Positions 43,635 to 52,494 of a stretch of DNA of 64,000 nucleotides are shown in pieces. The stretch is from Deinococcus malanensis. GTDB lineage: Bacteria > Deinococcota > Deinococci > Deinococcales > Deinococcaceae. The DNA lies in assembly GCF_014647655.1 (NCBI RefSeq), contig NZ_BMPP01000006.1, positions 595 through 64,594 of the forward strand, in the 5' to 3' direction. The position numbers and the translations under genes were made by a program. The notes under the pieces are model-generated. The model saw only the letters and a list, made by a program, of their open reading frames with translations. It was not told where the DNA came from and ran no database searches. The first letter of the stretch is position 1. Every line of letters begins with the position of its first letter.

Positions 43635-43987
43635 AGCCCCAGGTCTGTGCGGGCAGCACGGGTCAGGCCCCGAACGACAAGCGCGTAACTCCCCGCCAGC
43701 AGCTCAGTCACGACCATGTCCGGAACCGATCCATCCAGGGTCAGGGTTACCCAGTGACGCTTGTTCAGGTGGTACCCGGGCTGGATCGACGGATAGGTGA
43801 CACGCAGTTCCTGGCCACGGTCAGGCCGCACCTTCAGGGACAGGGTCAGCGGATCGCCATGAATATCAGTCAGGGCATACATCTTGCCCGCCACCTTGAA
43901 CACCAGCGTGGATGCGTCGAAGGGAAATGTTTCCTGCGTCTGGGGCAGCGCCGCGCACGCTGAGCGCAGTTCGGCGATGGATTGCAT
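43631..43987 (-). CDS. MmcQ/YjbR-family protein
   Basis: 118 residues. Small CyaY-like fold: DASTLVFKVAGKMYALTDI, LSLKVRPDRGQEL and PGYHLNKRHWVTLTLDGSVP are the conserved strands. The family is described as DNA-binding but its role is not settled. ATG 43987 is 6 bases after a TATCCT box, so the mRNA is leaderless. Confidence 0.9.
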   Translation of the reverse strand: MQSIAELRSACAALPQTQETFPFDASTLVFKVAGKMYALTDIHGDPLTLSLKVRPDRGQELRVTYPSIQPGYHLNKRHWVTLTLDGSVPDMVVTELLAGSYALVVRGLTRAARTDLGL

Positions 43988-43993
43988 GACGCC

Positions 43994-43999
43994 AGGATA
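43994..43999 (-). promoter_or_regulatory. Leaderless -10 of the MmcQ/YjbR gene
   Basis: Minus-strand TATCCT, 6 bases before ATG 43987. Confidence 0.65.
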
Positions 44000-44016
44000 G
44001 AGGACGGCCTCGGCAC

Positions 44017-44298
44017 TCAGCTTTCGGTCTGGGGATCGAGGCCCTCTGCTGTTTCCAGCGACAGGATGGTCTCGGTGGCCGAGGCATCAGCGCCGCCGAT
44101 CAGGGCCGTGACCTCGTCCGTGCTGAGGCCTTCGCCGGTTTGGGTCACGATTCCAGAAGCTGGCCGGGTGGCCGCGTCGGCCGGGGCTGGTCCCTGCTCG
44201 GCCGGGGTGTGAACAGCAGGCGGGCTCTGATGTGGACGCAGCGTGGGGTTGACTGGCAAGGGGTCGGTACGGTCTGGCTGGTAATCATCCTGCGACAT
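44017..44298 (-). CDS. Disordered small protein of unknown function
   Basis: 93 residues starting MSQDDYQPDRTDPLPVNP, rich in Pro, Thr, Ala and acidic residues, with no hydrophobic segment. The C-terminal part (STDEVTALIGGADASATETI) may form a short helix. Codon use resembles neighbours. No family recognised and no clear start signal beyond a GAGG adjacent to the ATG. Confidence 0.55.
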   Translation of the reverse strand: MSQDDYQPDRTDPLPVNPTLRPHQSPPAVHTPAEQGPAPADAATRPASGIVTQTGEGLSTDEVTALIGGADASATETILSLETAEGLDPQTES

Positions 44299-44368
44299 AC
44301 CTCAGCATGCGGCTCCCAGGTCAGGTCCGGCTGATCTTCGGCTCAAGAAACCATGATGAACTGCGGGG

Positions 44369-45325
44369 GTGCGCCGAGTGCTTCTTTCCCTGCTGCTGTC
44401 CTGGCCCCTGCTGAGTGCGGCTGCCCCACCTGCCGCTGAGACTCCTTTGCGGCTCGTCATCCTGAGTGATTTCAACGGCTCCTATGGCAGCCTGACCTAT
44501 CCCGCCGCCCTGACCCGGGCCGTCCAGCGAACGGTGGAGGAATGGAAGCCAGACGCCGTGCTGTCTGCCGGTGACCTGATCGCCGGGCAGAAAGCCAGCC
44601 TCAGCGACTCCACCATGCGCGCCATGTGGGCCAGCTTCGACCGTGACGTTTATGGCCCACTGCAGCGCGCGGGCATTCCGTTCGGCTTTACCCTGGGCAA
44701 TCACGATGCCAGCCTGGCACGCGACCGCCGGGAGGCAGCCCGGTACTGGAAAGCACGTCCCCCGGCCCTGGAGTTTGTCGAGCGCTCTTCTTTTCCCTTC
44801 CAATACAGCTTCACGCTGGGAGAAGGACGGGTCTTCGTGGCGTCTCTGGATGCCAGCGGTTCTCAGGTAGGGGCCGCGGCTCAGTCCTGGCTGGCGGCTC
44901 AGCTGGCCACGCCCCAGGCGCGACGGGCGGGCGTCAGGCTCGTGCTGGGTCATCTGCCGCTGGCCGGAGTCAGCCAGGGCAAGAACCGCCCCGGCGAGGT
45001 CCTGCGGGACGCACTGGCCCTGCGGACCGTGATGGGAAAGGGCAAGGTCCTGGCCTATATCCACGGGCACCACGCGGCGTTTTACCCGGGACGGCTGGGG
45101 CCACTGAATGTGCTGTCCAGTGGCGGCATCGGCGGGCGTGATTATGTGGGGTATCCGGGTACGGCCCGCAGCACCGTGAACCTGCTGAATGTGTATCCGT
45201 CGGCCGGACGTGCGACCTTCGAGACCTTTGATGCCGATACGGGCGCCCAGGTGCCCAGTGCGCGCCTGCCGGCGCGTCTGAGCGGCCTGGGCGGGCCCCT
45301 TAACCGAGTCGATGACTTCCGCTGA
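44369..45325 (+). CDS. Secreted calcineurin-like metallophosphoesterase
   Basis: 318 residues with a signal peptide (RRVLLSLLLSWPLLSAAAP). Metal-site motifs: SAGDLIAG (GD), TLGNHDAS (GNHD), VLGHLPLAG (GH) and YIHGHHAAF (GHxx). The first motif, usually DxH, reads SDFNG with Asn at the His position, and the last lacks the second His in its usual spacing, so the metal site may differ from standard phosphatases. Start is GTG with a G-rich site before it. It would act outside the cytoplasmic membrane. Confidence 0.88.
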   Translation: MRRVLLSLLLSWPLLSAAAPPAAETPLRLVILSDFNGSYGSLTYPAALTRAVQRTVEEWKPDAVLSAGDLIAGQKASLSDSTMRAMWASFDRDVYGPLQRAGIPFGFTLGNHDASLARDRREAARYWKARPPALEFVERSSFPFQYSFTLGEGRVFVASLDASGSQVGAAAQSWLAAQLATPQARRAGVRLVLGHLPLAGVSQGKNRPGEVLRDALALRTVMGKGKVLAYIHGHHAAFYPGRLGPLNVLSSGGIGGRDYVGYPGTARSTVNLLNVYPSAGRATFETFDADTGAQVPSARLPARLSGLGGPLNRVDDFR

Positions 45326-45343
45326 GTTGGCGTGTCTGCCGCT

Positions 45344-45997
45344 TCAGGTCTTGTCGTCTCCGAAGCTCCAGATATCCAGCTCATCCACCGCGCTTCCCAG
45401 GCCCTGAAGCTGCGCGAGTTCCCCAGCCTGCACCGGCGTTCTGCTCACGTCATCGGTGCGGCCGATGGCATGGGCCATCACCTCGGTCGGAACGGTGGCA
45501 AAGAGTTGCTGCAGCTGTGCGGGGGTCACGTCCAGCAGGGCATCGGACAGGACCTCGTCGGGAACTTCCGGCTGCACCGAAGCCCGTGCGGAAGCCAGCA
45601 CATCGGCGCTGACTTCCGGGCGGATGGCGTCGGGATCGTCCAGTGTAGCTGTGCCCACCGGTGCGGCAACCGCCACAACCGAAGCGGCCGCGACCGGGGC
45701 GGCCATCACCGGAACCGGGGCAGGCGTTACGGGCGGCGCCGGGACGACGGGAGGCGCCGCTGCCGGTGGAGCCACAGGGGCTGGGGTACTCCGTGGAGCC
45801 GGGATGGTCTCCTCACGGGGGGTAGCCGGCACCACCCGCACGCCGGAAGGACGGTTAGAGGGTAAGGGCGCCGCCTCCTGCGAACGGGTCGGGGCGGAGT
45901 CGGATCGGCGGAAGGTCTGGCGTCCCCAGCTTTGAATCCTTGGCCACAGGAACACCAGCAGGGCCAGAATTGCCAGGGCGACGAGAAGTCGCATCAT
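45344..45997 (-). CDS. Membrane-anchored Ala/Pro-rich protein of unknown function
   Basis: 217 residues. One N-terminal membrane segment (MRLLVALAILALLVFLWP), a long low-complexity linker of Pro/Ala/Val (60-115), and a C-terminal helical region (120-217) with two similar acidic segments, RPEVSADVLASARAS and QPEVPDEVLSDALLD, that look like a short repeat. No family recognised. A TAAGGT box lies 6 bases before the start. Confidence 0.7.
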   Translation of the reverse strand: MMRLLVALAILALLVFLWPRIQSWGRQTFRRSDSAPTRSQEAAPLPSNRPSGVRVVPATPREETIPAPRSTPAPVAPPAAAPPVVPAPPVTPAPVPVMAAPVAAASVVAVAAPVGTATLDDPDAIRPEVSADVLASARASVQPEVPDEVLSDALLDVTPAQLQQLFATVPTEVMAHAIGRTDDVSRTPVQAGELAQLQGLGSAVDELDIWSFGDDKT

Positions 45998-46003
45998 GGA
46001 ATC

Positions 46004-46009
46004 ACCTTA
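46004..46009 (-). promoter_or_regulatory. Possible leaderless -10 of the Ala/Pro-rich gene
   Basis: Minus-strand TAAGGT, 6 bases before ATG 45997; the AAGGTGA could instead serve as a ribosome-binding site. Confidence 0.45.
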
Positions 46010-46188
46010 AATCGCGCGACATGACACTTTTCTTCCTGCTTATCTGGTGAATGCAGATGAGCCTGCTCCTCTTTTGACCCCGGTTGTTGACCTGGGTCAG
46101 AGAATTCCCATGTACGTGCGGGCATTTCGAAGTCAGGCCCAGCCACCTTCCTCCCTGCAGGACCTGAGCCAGGCGAATGAAGATGGCT

Positions 46189-46458
46189 TCAGCCGGTCGG
46201 ATCCCAACTGTGAGCCCCGCGCAACGCCAGAAGGTCCAGCTCCCAGGTCAGCAGGTGATACAGTTCGGCACCCAGGATCGGCTCCATCGCCGCCAGCAGA
46301 GTGAGGTCTTCCAGGGTGGCTGCATGAAGGTCATGGCTGACCTCACCCGACTGAATGCGCAATCGGACACTCCCGTCCACCAGCACCACCACACTGGCCT
46401 GCTGCTGGCCGTCCTCGCTTAGAAGGCGCAGCAACGACCGCCGGACCGTTTCGCTCAT
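46189..46458 (-). CDS. Small protein of unknown function
   Basis: 89 residues, MSETVRRSLLRLLSEDGQ start, mixed helix and strand (ASVVVLVDGSVRLRIQ), then LEDLTLLAAMEPILGAELYHLL. Looks like a compact soluble domain. Codon use is native. It lies between an Ala/Pro-rich membrane protein and the rhodanese gene, with no clear promoter or ribosome-binding site. Confidence 0.6.
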   Translation of the reverse strand: MSETVRRSLLRLLSEDGQQQASVVVLVDGSVRLRIQSGEVSHDLHAATLEDLTLLAAMEPILGAELYHLLTWELDLLALRGAHSWDPTG

Positions 46459-46549
46459 GGGTCATGCTGGCACGGCTTTCCAGTTGTCCGTGCCAGAAAA
46501 AAGCAGGGAGGTGGGTTTGACCCCACCTCCCCCTTCACTTCATGGACGC

Positions 46550-47410
46550 TCAGGCTTCGCTGTAGGTTTTCTCGATGGGCATGCCGACCGCGTTGCCCCA
46601 CTCCGTCCAGCTGCCGTCGTAGTTGCGCACCTTGGAGTAACCCAGCAGCTCACGCAGCACGAACCAGCTGTGGGAGCTGCGCTCGGCGATGCGGCAGTAG
46701 GCGATGACGTCCTTGTCTGCCGTCACGCCTTCGCCCTCGTACAGGGCCTTGAGTTCCTCGGCGGATTTGAAGGTGCCGTCCTCATTGGTCGCCTTGGCCC
46801 AGGGAATGGAGCGCGCGCCGGGGATATGACCGCCGCGCAGTACACCTTCCTGCGGGTAGTTGGCCATGTGGGTGACCTTGCCCGAGAACTCGTCGGGGCT
46901 GCGGACGTCCACCAGGGCACCCTGACCAGCCTGGACGCTTTCCAGGTGAGCCTTGACTTCGTCGCGGTAGGCCCGCAGGCTGTCGTCGCGCTGAAGGGCG
47001 GGGTACTCGGTGGCAGGGAAGCTGGGAGCATCAGTGGTGACTTCACGGTTCTCGGCGATCCACTTCTGGCGGCCACCGTTCATCAGCTTGAGGTTCTGCA
47101 CCCCGCTGTAGGTCAGGAACCAGTAGGCGTAGGCGGACCACCAGTTGCTCTTGTCGCCGTACAGGATGACCTGATCAGTGGGCTTGATGCCCAGGCGGCC
47201 CAGAAGCGCGCTGACTTCCTCGGGGGTGATGAAGTCGCGCTGAACGGGGTGCCACAGGTCAGTCTGCCAGTCGAGTTTGACCGCGCCGGGGATATGGCCG
47301 GTGTCGTACAGCAGGATGTCTTCGTCGACTTCGATGAGGCGGATGCCTTCCTGACCGAGGTTCTGGGCAACCCAGTCGGTACTGACCAGGACGTCTTTGG
47401 CGTAGTTCAT
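46550..47410 (-). CDS. Thiosulfate/3-mercaptopyruvate sulfurtransferase (tandem rhodanese)
   Basis: 286 residues from ATG 47410, fixed by AAGGAGA 6 bases upstream. Two rhodanese domains: the N-terminal one has Asp86 (LYGDKSNW) where the catalytic Cys would be and is structural; the C-terminal one has the active Cys239 in [18 protein letters not shown] loops of this kind are typical of thiosulfate sulfurtransferases. It moves sulfane sulfur to acceptors. It diverges from sufE, which also handles persulfide, so the pair may share sulfur-trafficking control. Confidence 0.93.
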   Translation of the reverse strand: MNYAKDVLVSTDWVAQNLGQEGIRLIEVDEDILLYDTGHIPGAVKLDWQTDLWHPVQRDFITPEEVSALLGRLGIKPTDQVILYGDKSNWWSAYAYWFLTYSGVQNLKLMNGGRQKWIAENREVTTDAPSFPATEYPALQRDDSLRAYRDEVKAHLESVQAGQGALVDVRSPDEFSGKVTHMANYPQEGVLRGGHIPGARSIPWAKATNEDGTFKSAEELKALYEGEGVTADKDVIAYCRIAERSSHSWFVLRELLGYSKVRNYDGSWTEWGNAVGMPIEKTYSEA

Positions 47411-47455
47411 GGCGTTCTCCTTAAGAGGCGAGAGGCGTACGGAGCCGGTGAACGA

Positions 47456-47483
47456 ATTGTAATCCGTCTCCAATAGTTTACAA
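47456..47483 (-). promoter_or_regulatory. Promoter of the rhodanese gene
   Basis: Minus strand TTGTAA (47478-47483), 16-base spacer, TACAAT (47456-47461). Confidence 0.6.
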
Positions 47484-47531
47484 AACCACTCAACTGTACA
47501 GGGCTTACCATACCCCCTCGGGGGGCGGGGG

Positions 47532-47537
47532 TACAGT
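47532..47537 (+). promoter_or_regulatory. Leaderless -10 of sufE
   Basis: TACAGT, 6 bases before ATG 47544. Confidence 0.65.
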
Positions 47538-47543
47538 GGATAC

Positions 47544-47993
47544 ATGACCCAACCCGACGCCGCTCCCCTGCCCGAAAAGCTCCAGAGCATCGTAACGATG
47601 TTTCGCAGCGCCCCCAAGGCCCTGCGCCTTCAGGCCCTGTTGGAATACAGCCGCAAGCTGCCGGCCCTGCCTGAAAAATATGTTGAGCACCCCGAGTTTC
47701 TGCAGCCAGTTCCCGAGTGCACCAGCCCGTTTTTCCTGGTCACTGAACGTGACGACCAGGGCGGCATGAACCTCTTCTTCAAGGTGCCTGAGGAAGCCCC
47801 CACCGTGCGCGGCTACGCCGGCATTCTGCACGAGGCTCTCAGCGGCGAGGACCCGGACACCATCCTTAGCGTCCCCGACTCCTTCTATCTGGACATGGGC
47901 CTGACCGAACTGATCACCCCCATGCGCCTTCGCGGCATGGGCGCCATCCTCAAACGCCTCAAGAGCGACGTGCAGGAACACGCCCAGGCCTGA
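47544..47993 (+). CDS. sufE: SufE-family sulfur acceptor protein
   Basis: 149 residues. SufE accepts a persulfide from the cysteine desulfurase and passes it to the Suf Fe-S scaffold. The acceptor Cys59 lies in [11 protein letters not shown], followed by the family segment [21 protein letters not shown] and [19 protein letters not shown]. No other suf genes are here. Leaderless start, strong terminator after the stop. Confidence 0.94.
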   Translation: MTQPDAAPLPEKLQSIVTMFRSAPKALRLQALLEYSRKLPALPEKYVEHPEFLQPVPECTSPFFLVTERDDQGGMNLFFKVPEEAPTVRGYAGILHEALSGEDPDTILSVPDSFYLDMGLTELITPMRLRGMGAILKRLKSDVQEHAQA

Positions 47994-48000
47994 ACCCGCT

Positions 48001-48045
48001 GCAAAAGAAAGGGCCGACCGTGTGCCGGTCGGCTCTTTCTTTTGC
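48001..48045 (+). terminator. Terminator of sufE, 20-bp stem
   Basis: Bases 48001-48020 pair with 48026-48045 over 20 bp with a single G-U, 5-base loop TGTGC. The A-rich base and T-rich end make it work in both directions. Confidence 0.9.
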
Positions 48046-48135
48046 CTCGGTCTGACGAAGTCTGTCTGGGCGGGTGCGTTTCAGCGGCCCTGCCGCCACA
48101 GGCGCCTGGCGGTGCCCATTCGTTTCATCATCCAG

Positions 48136-48765
48136 TTACTCCATCACGCTGACCTGACGGGAGGGCAGGCCATGCTGGTGGGCCGCCTGCAATGCCGCGA
48201 GGGCCCGGCCCCGGTGACTGATGGCGCGCTTTTCCTCGACCGTCATCTCGGCCAGGCTGCGCGTCTCGCCGTCCGGGACGAACAGCGGATCGTAGCCGAA
48301 ACCATTCTCACCACGGGGCCCTTCCAGCAGCTGGCCGGACATCTCACCCCGGTAGGTCTCCAGGTGCCCGTCGGGATAGGCCAGAATGACCACTGACACG
48401 AATCTGGCCCGGCGGTTGGTCGCGCCCCGCAGTTTTTCCAGCAGGTACAGATTGCGCTCCTGGTCATTGGGGCGGTTGCCGAAACGGGCACTGTACACGC
48501 CGGGCTGACCGTCAAGCGCCTCAACTTCCAGGCCGGAGTCGTCGGCCAGTGCCGGAAGCCCGCTGGCCACTGCGGCGGCACACGCCTTCAGGGCGGCGTT
48601 TTCCTCATAGGTGGCGCCGGTTTCCTCGGGCAGCGTCACCGCCCCCAGCGCCGTGAGCTGCCAGCCCAGCCCGGCAAGCGCCTGCTCGATCTCGCGGACC
48701 TTGCCGGCGTTTCCGGTTGCCACGACCACCTGTTTGCCCTTCAATCCAGCTCCCTGAGTCATCAC
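48136..48765 (-). CDS. rdgB: XTP/dITP diphosphatase (RdgB/HAM1)
   Basis: 209 residues. Hydrolyses non-canonical purine nucleoside triphosphates, keeping dITP and XTP out of DNA. ATGNAGKVREI at the N-terminus, ALADDSGLEVEALDGQPGVYSARF near 70-95, and GFGYDPLFVPDG near 155 are diagnostic. It starts at GTG 48765 just before an in-frame ATG; TACACT lies 6 bases before the GTG. Confidence 0.96.
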   Translation of the reverse strand: MMTQGAGLKGKQVVVATGNAGKVREIEQALAGLGWQLTALGAVTLPEETGATYEENAALKACAAAVASGLPALADDSGLEVEALDGQPGVYSARFGNRPNDQERNLYLLEKLRGATNRRARFVSVVILAYPDGHLETYRGEMSGQLLEGPRGENGFGYDPLFVPDGETRSLAEMTVEEKRAISHRGRALAALQAAHQHGLPSRQVSVME

Positions 48766-48771
48766 GGCCCG

Positions 48772-48777
48772 AGTGTA
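48772..48777 (-). promoter_or_regulatory. Leaderless -10 of rdgB
   Basis: Minus-strand TACACT, 6 bases before GTG 48765 and 9 before the following ATG. Confidence 0.6.
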
Positions 48778-48837
48778 GGCCAGGCAATGGGCAGGGACGT
48801 GAACTGTCCCGGCTGGATGGTTGCGGCAACAGCCATC

Positions 48838-50268
48838 TCAGTAAGCGTCTGCCAGCACCTGCACCACGCGGTCCTGAGCGTCGCGCAGGGTCAGAATCGG
48901 GGCTGACTCCGGGCCATTCATCAGCACCACAAACACCAGGGGCCGGCCGCTGCTGGCCGTCAGGTACCCTGCCAGGGCGCTGACGCCGGGCAGGGTGCCC
49001 GTCTTGGCCCGCACGTCAAGGCCACTGCCTTGCAGGCGCAGGGCCAGGGTGCCGCCCCGCCCGTCATGCCGCGGAAGATCCTCGCCGGTCCCCGCCTGTG
49101 GCAGGGCCTCGATAAAAGCGTTTTGCCGTTTGCGGTACAGGCGTTCAGGCAGAGCGCGCTGAGCAAAAAACCGGATGTGACGGAGTCCCGTCCGGCTGGG
49201 GTAGGGTAGGTCATACATGACCTTCAGCAGCTGGGCCAGCGCGCGGGGGGTCAGCCGGTTCTCGCGGCTCAGGCCGCTGCCGTCGGCAAGCACCACGCCG
49301 CTCAGGTCGGCGCCCAGGCGGCGCAGCAGGTCCCGCTCACGGGCCAGGGCACCCCGCAGCGTTCCGTTGCCGCGTGGCCGGATGGCCAGGGTCGCGAGCA
49401 GTTCCTCGGCCCGCAGGTTGTCGCTGGGGCGCAGGGTGCGGGCCAGCTCCCCAAGCACTGAGGTGCTGCGTACGCTAGCTATGCCCTGCTCGGGACGGCG
49501 GAAGACCGGCACGTATGGGTCTGGTGGCAGGGTGCGGCCCCGGTCATCCACGCGTGGGGGCGGCACGTAGGGGCGGTAACGGGCCGCCTGACTCACCCGA
49601 TCTGAGGTGACGCGCACTCCAGCCTCCCGCAGCTGGGCGATCAGGGCAGCGGCCAGACGGACCCGGGCCTGATCCGCCACCGCAGGGGGACCGTCACGCC
49701 AGTCGGCCAGACGCAACCCGGTCATGGGGACACCAATGGCAACGTCCTGCCAGGTGTGGGGGTCGAGGGTCTGATCGGCCACCCGGACCTCTCCGACTTC
49801 ACGCAGGCCCCGGGCATAGGCCTGCTGCGCCAGGGAGCGCAGGCTGTAGGAACCATTCCGAATGCTCAGGGTGGGATCGCCGCTGCCCCGCAGGGTCACC
49901 GCCTTGACGCGGCTGCGACCAGCCTGAACGGCAGGAACGGTCAGCTCAGTGCTCCAGTGGCCCTGAGCGCCGCCACGCTCGGCCAGGACCGCAGCGGCGG
50001 TCACGAGTTTAACGGTGCTGGCAGGAATAAAAGACTGGTCGGGCTGGAGGGCCTCCAGGACCTGACCGCTCGCGGCGTCGCGCACCAGCAGCCCCACGCG
50101 TACGCCCGGGGGCACCGCGCTTAGGGCCGCGCGCACGCCAGAGCTTAAGCCCGGAGCCGGTTGCGGCTTCACCTCTTCGCGCAGTGTCACGTCGGCTGGA
50201 GCACGCCCAGATGGCTGTGCGCCCCCCAGGCCGCCGAACAGCAGAATCAGAACCAGCGCGCGACGCAT
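48838..50268 (-). CDS. dacB: D-alanyl-D-alanine carboxypeptidase/endopeptidase (PBP4 type)
   Basis: 476 residues with a signal peptide ([18 protein letters not shown]). Class C penicillin-binding protein: catalytic S84xxK87 in [12 protein letters not shown] in [12 protein letters not shown], and KTG in [15 protein letters not shown]. It trims or opens peptidoglycan cross-links outside the membrane. The large insertion between SxxK and SxN is normal for DacB. Leaderless start with TATCCT. Confidence 0.94.
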   Translation of the reverse strand: MRRALVLILLFGGLGGAQPSGRAPADVTLREEVKPQPAPGLSSGVRAALSAVPPGVRVGLLVRDAASGQVLEALQPDQSFIPASTVKLVTAAAVLAERGGAQGHWSTELTVPAVQAGRSRVKAVTLRGSGDPTLSIRNGSYSLRSLAQQAYARGLREVGEVRVADQTLDPHTWQDVAIGVPMTGLRLADWRDGPPAVADQARVRLAAALIAQLREAGVRVTSDRVSQAARYRPYVPPPRVDDRGRTLPPDPYVPVFRRPEQGIASVRSTSVLGELARTLRPSDNLRAEELLATLAIRPRGNGTLRGALARERDLLRRLGADLSGVVLADGSGLSRENRLTPRALAQLLKVMYDLPYPSRTGLRHIRFFAQRALPERLYRKRQNAFIEALPQAGTGEDLPRHDGRGGTLALRLQGSGLDVRAKTGTLPGVSALAGYLTASSGRPLVFVVLMNGPESAPILTLRDAQDRVVQVLADAY

Positions 50269-50274
50269 CGCGGC

Positions 50275-50280
50275 AGGATA
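50275..50280 (-). promoter_or_regulatory. Leaderless -10 of dacB
   Basis: Minus-strand TATCCT, 6 bases before ATG 50268. Confidence 0.65.
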
Positions 50281-50325
50281 GCGGACGCCACCGGGGATCC
50301 AGGCCCCAGGTCCGTCACCAGACAG

Positions 50326-51351
50326 TTACATCACGCTGTCACTTTCACGTAGCAGGATCGGTGCGCGGAAAGCCGCTGGCAGCCACTCATCCTGGGCATA
50401 GATCGCGCCCGGCGGACACGAATGCAGGCAGGCCATACAGCCGGTGCAGGCATTCAGGTCCAGCAGCAGCTGCACGCCGCCCCCTGGTTGAAGGTCGCGG
50501 GTGATCGCTTCGGTCGGGCAGACGTTGGCACATACCGGGCAGTCGATACACTTTTCGTCCACCAGCGGGGCAGGCCAGTGTACCCCTGTGGTTTCCGGCG
50601 GGGCAGGCGACAGGGCCCGCAAACGCCATTTCCATTCCTGAGGCGTGCGCTCTTCTGGCACGCTCCAGTCCACAAACGGCAGCGGCTGGTCGGGCAGGGC
50701 CTGGGCCAGCTGTTGCTGGCCTGACCGCAGCAGGGCCTTGAAGGCACCGCGTCGGCTGATGCCATGTCTGCGGCTGCGGTCCTCGTCGGTGGCCCGGCGC
50801 ACCATGACCTGCGCCGGACGGCCGGTCGAGGCCCGCAGCTGCTGCGCCTCGTCCACGACACGTGTCACACGTTCTGGCACGTCAGGCGCGCCTACCGGAC
50901 AGGCCGCACAGTCCCCATGAATGAGCGTCAGTGGCGTGTCCCAGGCGCCGGCGGCGGCCACCAGCGCCGGCGTCACCCTGCCCAGGCACGGCAGGGTCGG
51001 CCCACCGGCTCCACTGGGTGTGCAGGCCAGTGTCGCTCCGGCGTCTGGCGTACCGCCAGCATTCTCAGTGCCCACCCGCTGGTCATGTACGCTCTGCAAT
51101 GCCGGCTGCAGGCCGTATTCCAGCGCTCCACTGGGACAGACCTGCACGCACAGGCCGCAGCCGGTACACAGATCCGGGTCGATCTGGATACTGGCGCCCA
51201 GCGGCCCGAACTGCACGGCCTGGTGGGGGCAGGTGGTGTGGCACGCATCGCATCCTCCCACCGACTGCCTTTCCAGCAGACAGCGCGGCGCGGTGTAACG
51301 CGGCAACAGGTTGTCGGCCTCGCCCAGGCGGTCCAGAAAATCCCGCAGCAT
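50326..51351 (-). CDS. Polyferredoxin-like 4Fe-4S protein
   Basis: 341 residues from ATG 51351 with AAGGGA 6 bases upstream; a longer frame exists but is arginine/tryptophan-rich noise. N-terminal cysteine cluster CDACHTTCP and CTGCGLCVQVCP, a central GDCAACPVGAP, and a C-terminal pair CIDCPVCANVCP and CTGCMACLHSCP. This arrangement suggests three or four 4Fe-4S clusters for electron transfer. The middle region (110-240) is unassigned. It follows a DUF454 membrane protein by 10 bases and is probably co-transcribed with it. Partner and pathway unknown. Confidence 0.85.
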   Translation of the reverse strand: MLRDFLDRLGEADNLLPRYTAPRCLLERQSVGGCDACHTTCPHQAVQFGPLGASIQIDPDLCTGCGLCVQVCPSGALEYGLQPALQSVHDQRVGTENAGGTPDAGATLACTPSGAGGPTLPCLGRVTPALVAAAGAWDTPLTLIHGDCAACPVGAPDVPERVTRVVDEAQQLRASTGRPAQVMVRRATDEDRSRRHGISRRGAFKALLRSGQQQLAQALPDQPLPFVDWSVPEERTPQEWKWRLRALSPAPPETTGVHWPAPLVDEKCIDCPVCANVCPTEAITRDLQPGGGVQLLLDLNACTGCMACLHSCPPGAIYAQDEWLPAAFRAPILLRESDSVM

Positions 51352-51361
51352 GCCTGTTCCC

Positions 51362-51775
51362 TTAACGGCCGGTGGGCACGCGCAGCGTGATGAACCCCAC
51401 GCCCGCCAGCCCCACCAGCACCCACACGAGTTGCGCGGCCAGCCCCGGCAGCCGGCCCATACTGAATCCCACCGCCAGCGCAATAGAGCTGCAGGCGATC
51501 CATTTTGCACGCAGTGGCATGCCACGCCCAGCGCGGTAGTCGCCGATCAGCCGGCCCACCACGGGCCGCGACAGCAGCCAGGCCTCCCAGCGCGGATCAC
51601 CCCTGGCGAACGCTGCGGCCGCCAGCACAAACCACACCGTTCCCGGAAATCCCGGCACCAGCAGCCCCACCACTCCCAGGCTGCTCAGCACGAGCCCCAG
51701 CGCCACCCACAGCGGGCGGACCCGCGGCACGTGACCTGGGTCCGGCAGGTTGGGAGTGGAGACAGAAGGCGTCAC
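51362..51775 (-). CDS. DUF454 (YbaN-family) inner membrane protein
   Basis: 137 residues from GTG 51775. The core LGLVLSSLGVVGLLVPGFPGT, FARGDPRWEAWLLSRP and GDYRAGRGMPLRAK define DUF454. Three to four membrane segments. GTG is chosen over an ATG 17 codons upstream because TAGCCT sits 7 bases before it and the extension is unconserved in character. It is followed at 10 bases by the Fe-S protein gene. Confidence 0.88.
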   Translation of the reverse strand: MTPSVSTPNLPDPGHVPRVRPLWVALGLVLSSLGVVGLLVPGFPGTVWFVLAAAAFARGDPRWEAWLLSRPVVGRLIGDYRAGRGMPLRAKWIACSSIALAVGFSMGRLPGLAAQLVWVLVGLAGVGFITLRVPTGR

Positions 51776-51782
51776 GCGGCAC

Positions 51783-51788
51783 AGGCTA
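51783..51788 (-). promoter_or_regulatory. Leaderless -10 of the DUF454 gene
   Basis: Minus-strand TAGCCT, 7 bases before GTG 51775. Confidence 0.6.
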
Positions 51789-51822
51789 GCGGCCGGCGGG
51801 GTGGTCTGCCAGTCCTGAACTC

Positions 51823-52299
51823 TCAATTGGCTGCCGCCATGCTTCCTGTGTCTGGCAGAAGCAGGATGCCGTCCTCGTCGGCATACAAAGTCATGCCCGG
51901 CTGCACCCTGACACCCATGAAGTCAAGCGGTACCCCGATCTCTCCCAGGGGCGCCTTGCCACTCCTGCGGGGATGACTGGCCAGGGCCCGGATACCCAAG
52001 GGGAGGGTGCGCAGTTCGGCCACGTCACGGATGCAACCGTGAATAGTCACACCGGCCCAGCCGTGGTCAACGGCGAGCTGGCCCAGCAGCCTACCCAGCA
52101 GCGCACAGTTGAGACTGCCGTCTCCATCGACCACTAGCACCCGGCCCTCGCCCGGGGTTTCCAGCAGCTGGCGGAGAAGAGGGTTATTCTCGCTGACCCG
52201 CAGCGTCTGCACGGCTCCGCCGAAACGGACGTCCGCTCCGTAATCACGGAATACTGGAGGCAGCACCGCTTGCGTCTGGAAAGGCGTCACTGAGATCAC
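51823..52299 (-). CDS. rraA: RraA-like protein
   Basis: 158 residues. The RraA/HMG-aldolase fold: FGGAVQTLRVSENN, VLVVDGDGSLNCALLG, WAGVTIHGCIRDVAELRTLPLGIRALA. The CIRD plus downstream residues can bind a divalent metal, and many relatives are 4-hydroxy-4-methyl-2-oxoglutarate aldolases rather than RNase E inhibitors; in this lineage the role is open. GTG start; a second GTG three codons on is possible. Confidence 0.92.
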   Translation of the reverse strand: MISVTPFQTQAVLPPVFRDYGADVRFGGAVQTLRVSENNPLLRQLLETPGEGRVLVVDGDGSLNCALLGRLLGQLAVDHGWAGVTIHGCIRDVAELRTLPLGIRALASHPRRSGKAPLGEIGVPLDFMGVRVQPGMTLYADEDGILLLPDTGSMAAAN

Positions 52300-52494
52300 T
52301 GGTCGCAGCCAGGGCAGAAGGTGCGGCGCACATACCTTGTATCTTCAGCCACGCACGATTGGGCAACATCAGTACTCCTGCGGGAACAACAGCACGAGCA
52401 GTCCTGAACCACTTCGAAAAGTGCCGCACCGGTCGCCAGTGTTTCCTAAGCCAGCCCTCACCTGTCCCCCGTTCAGGACGCGCAGACTGCCCCT

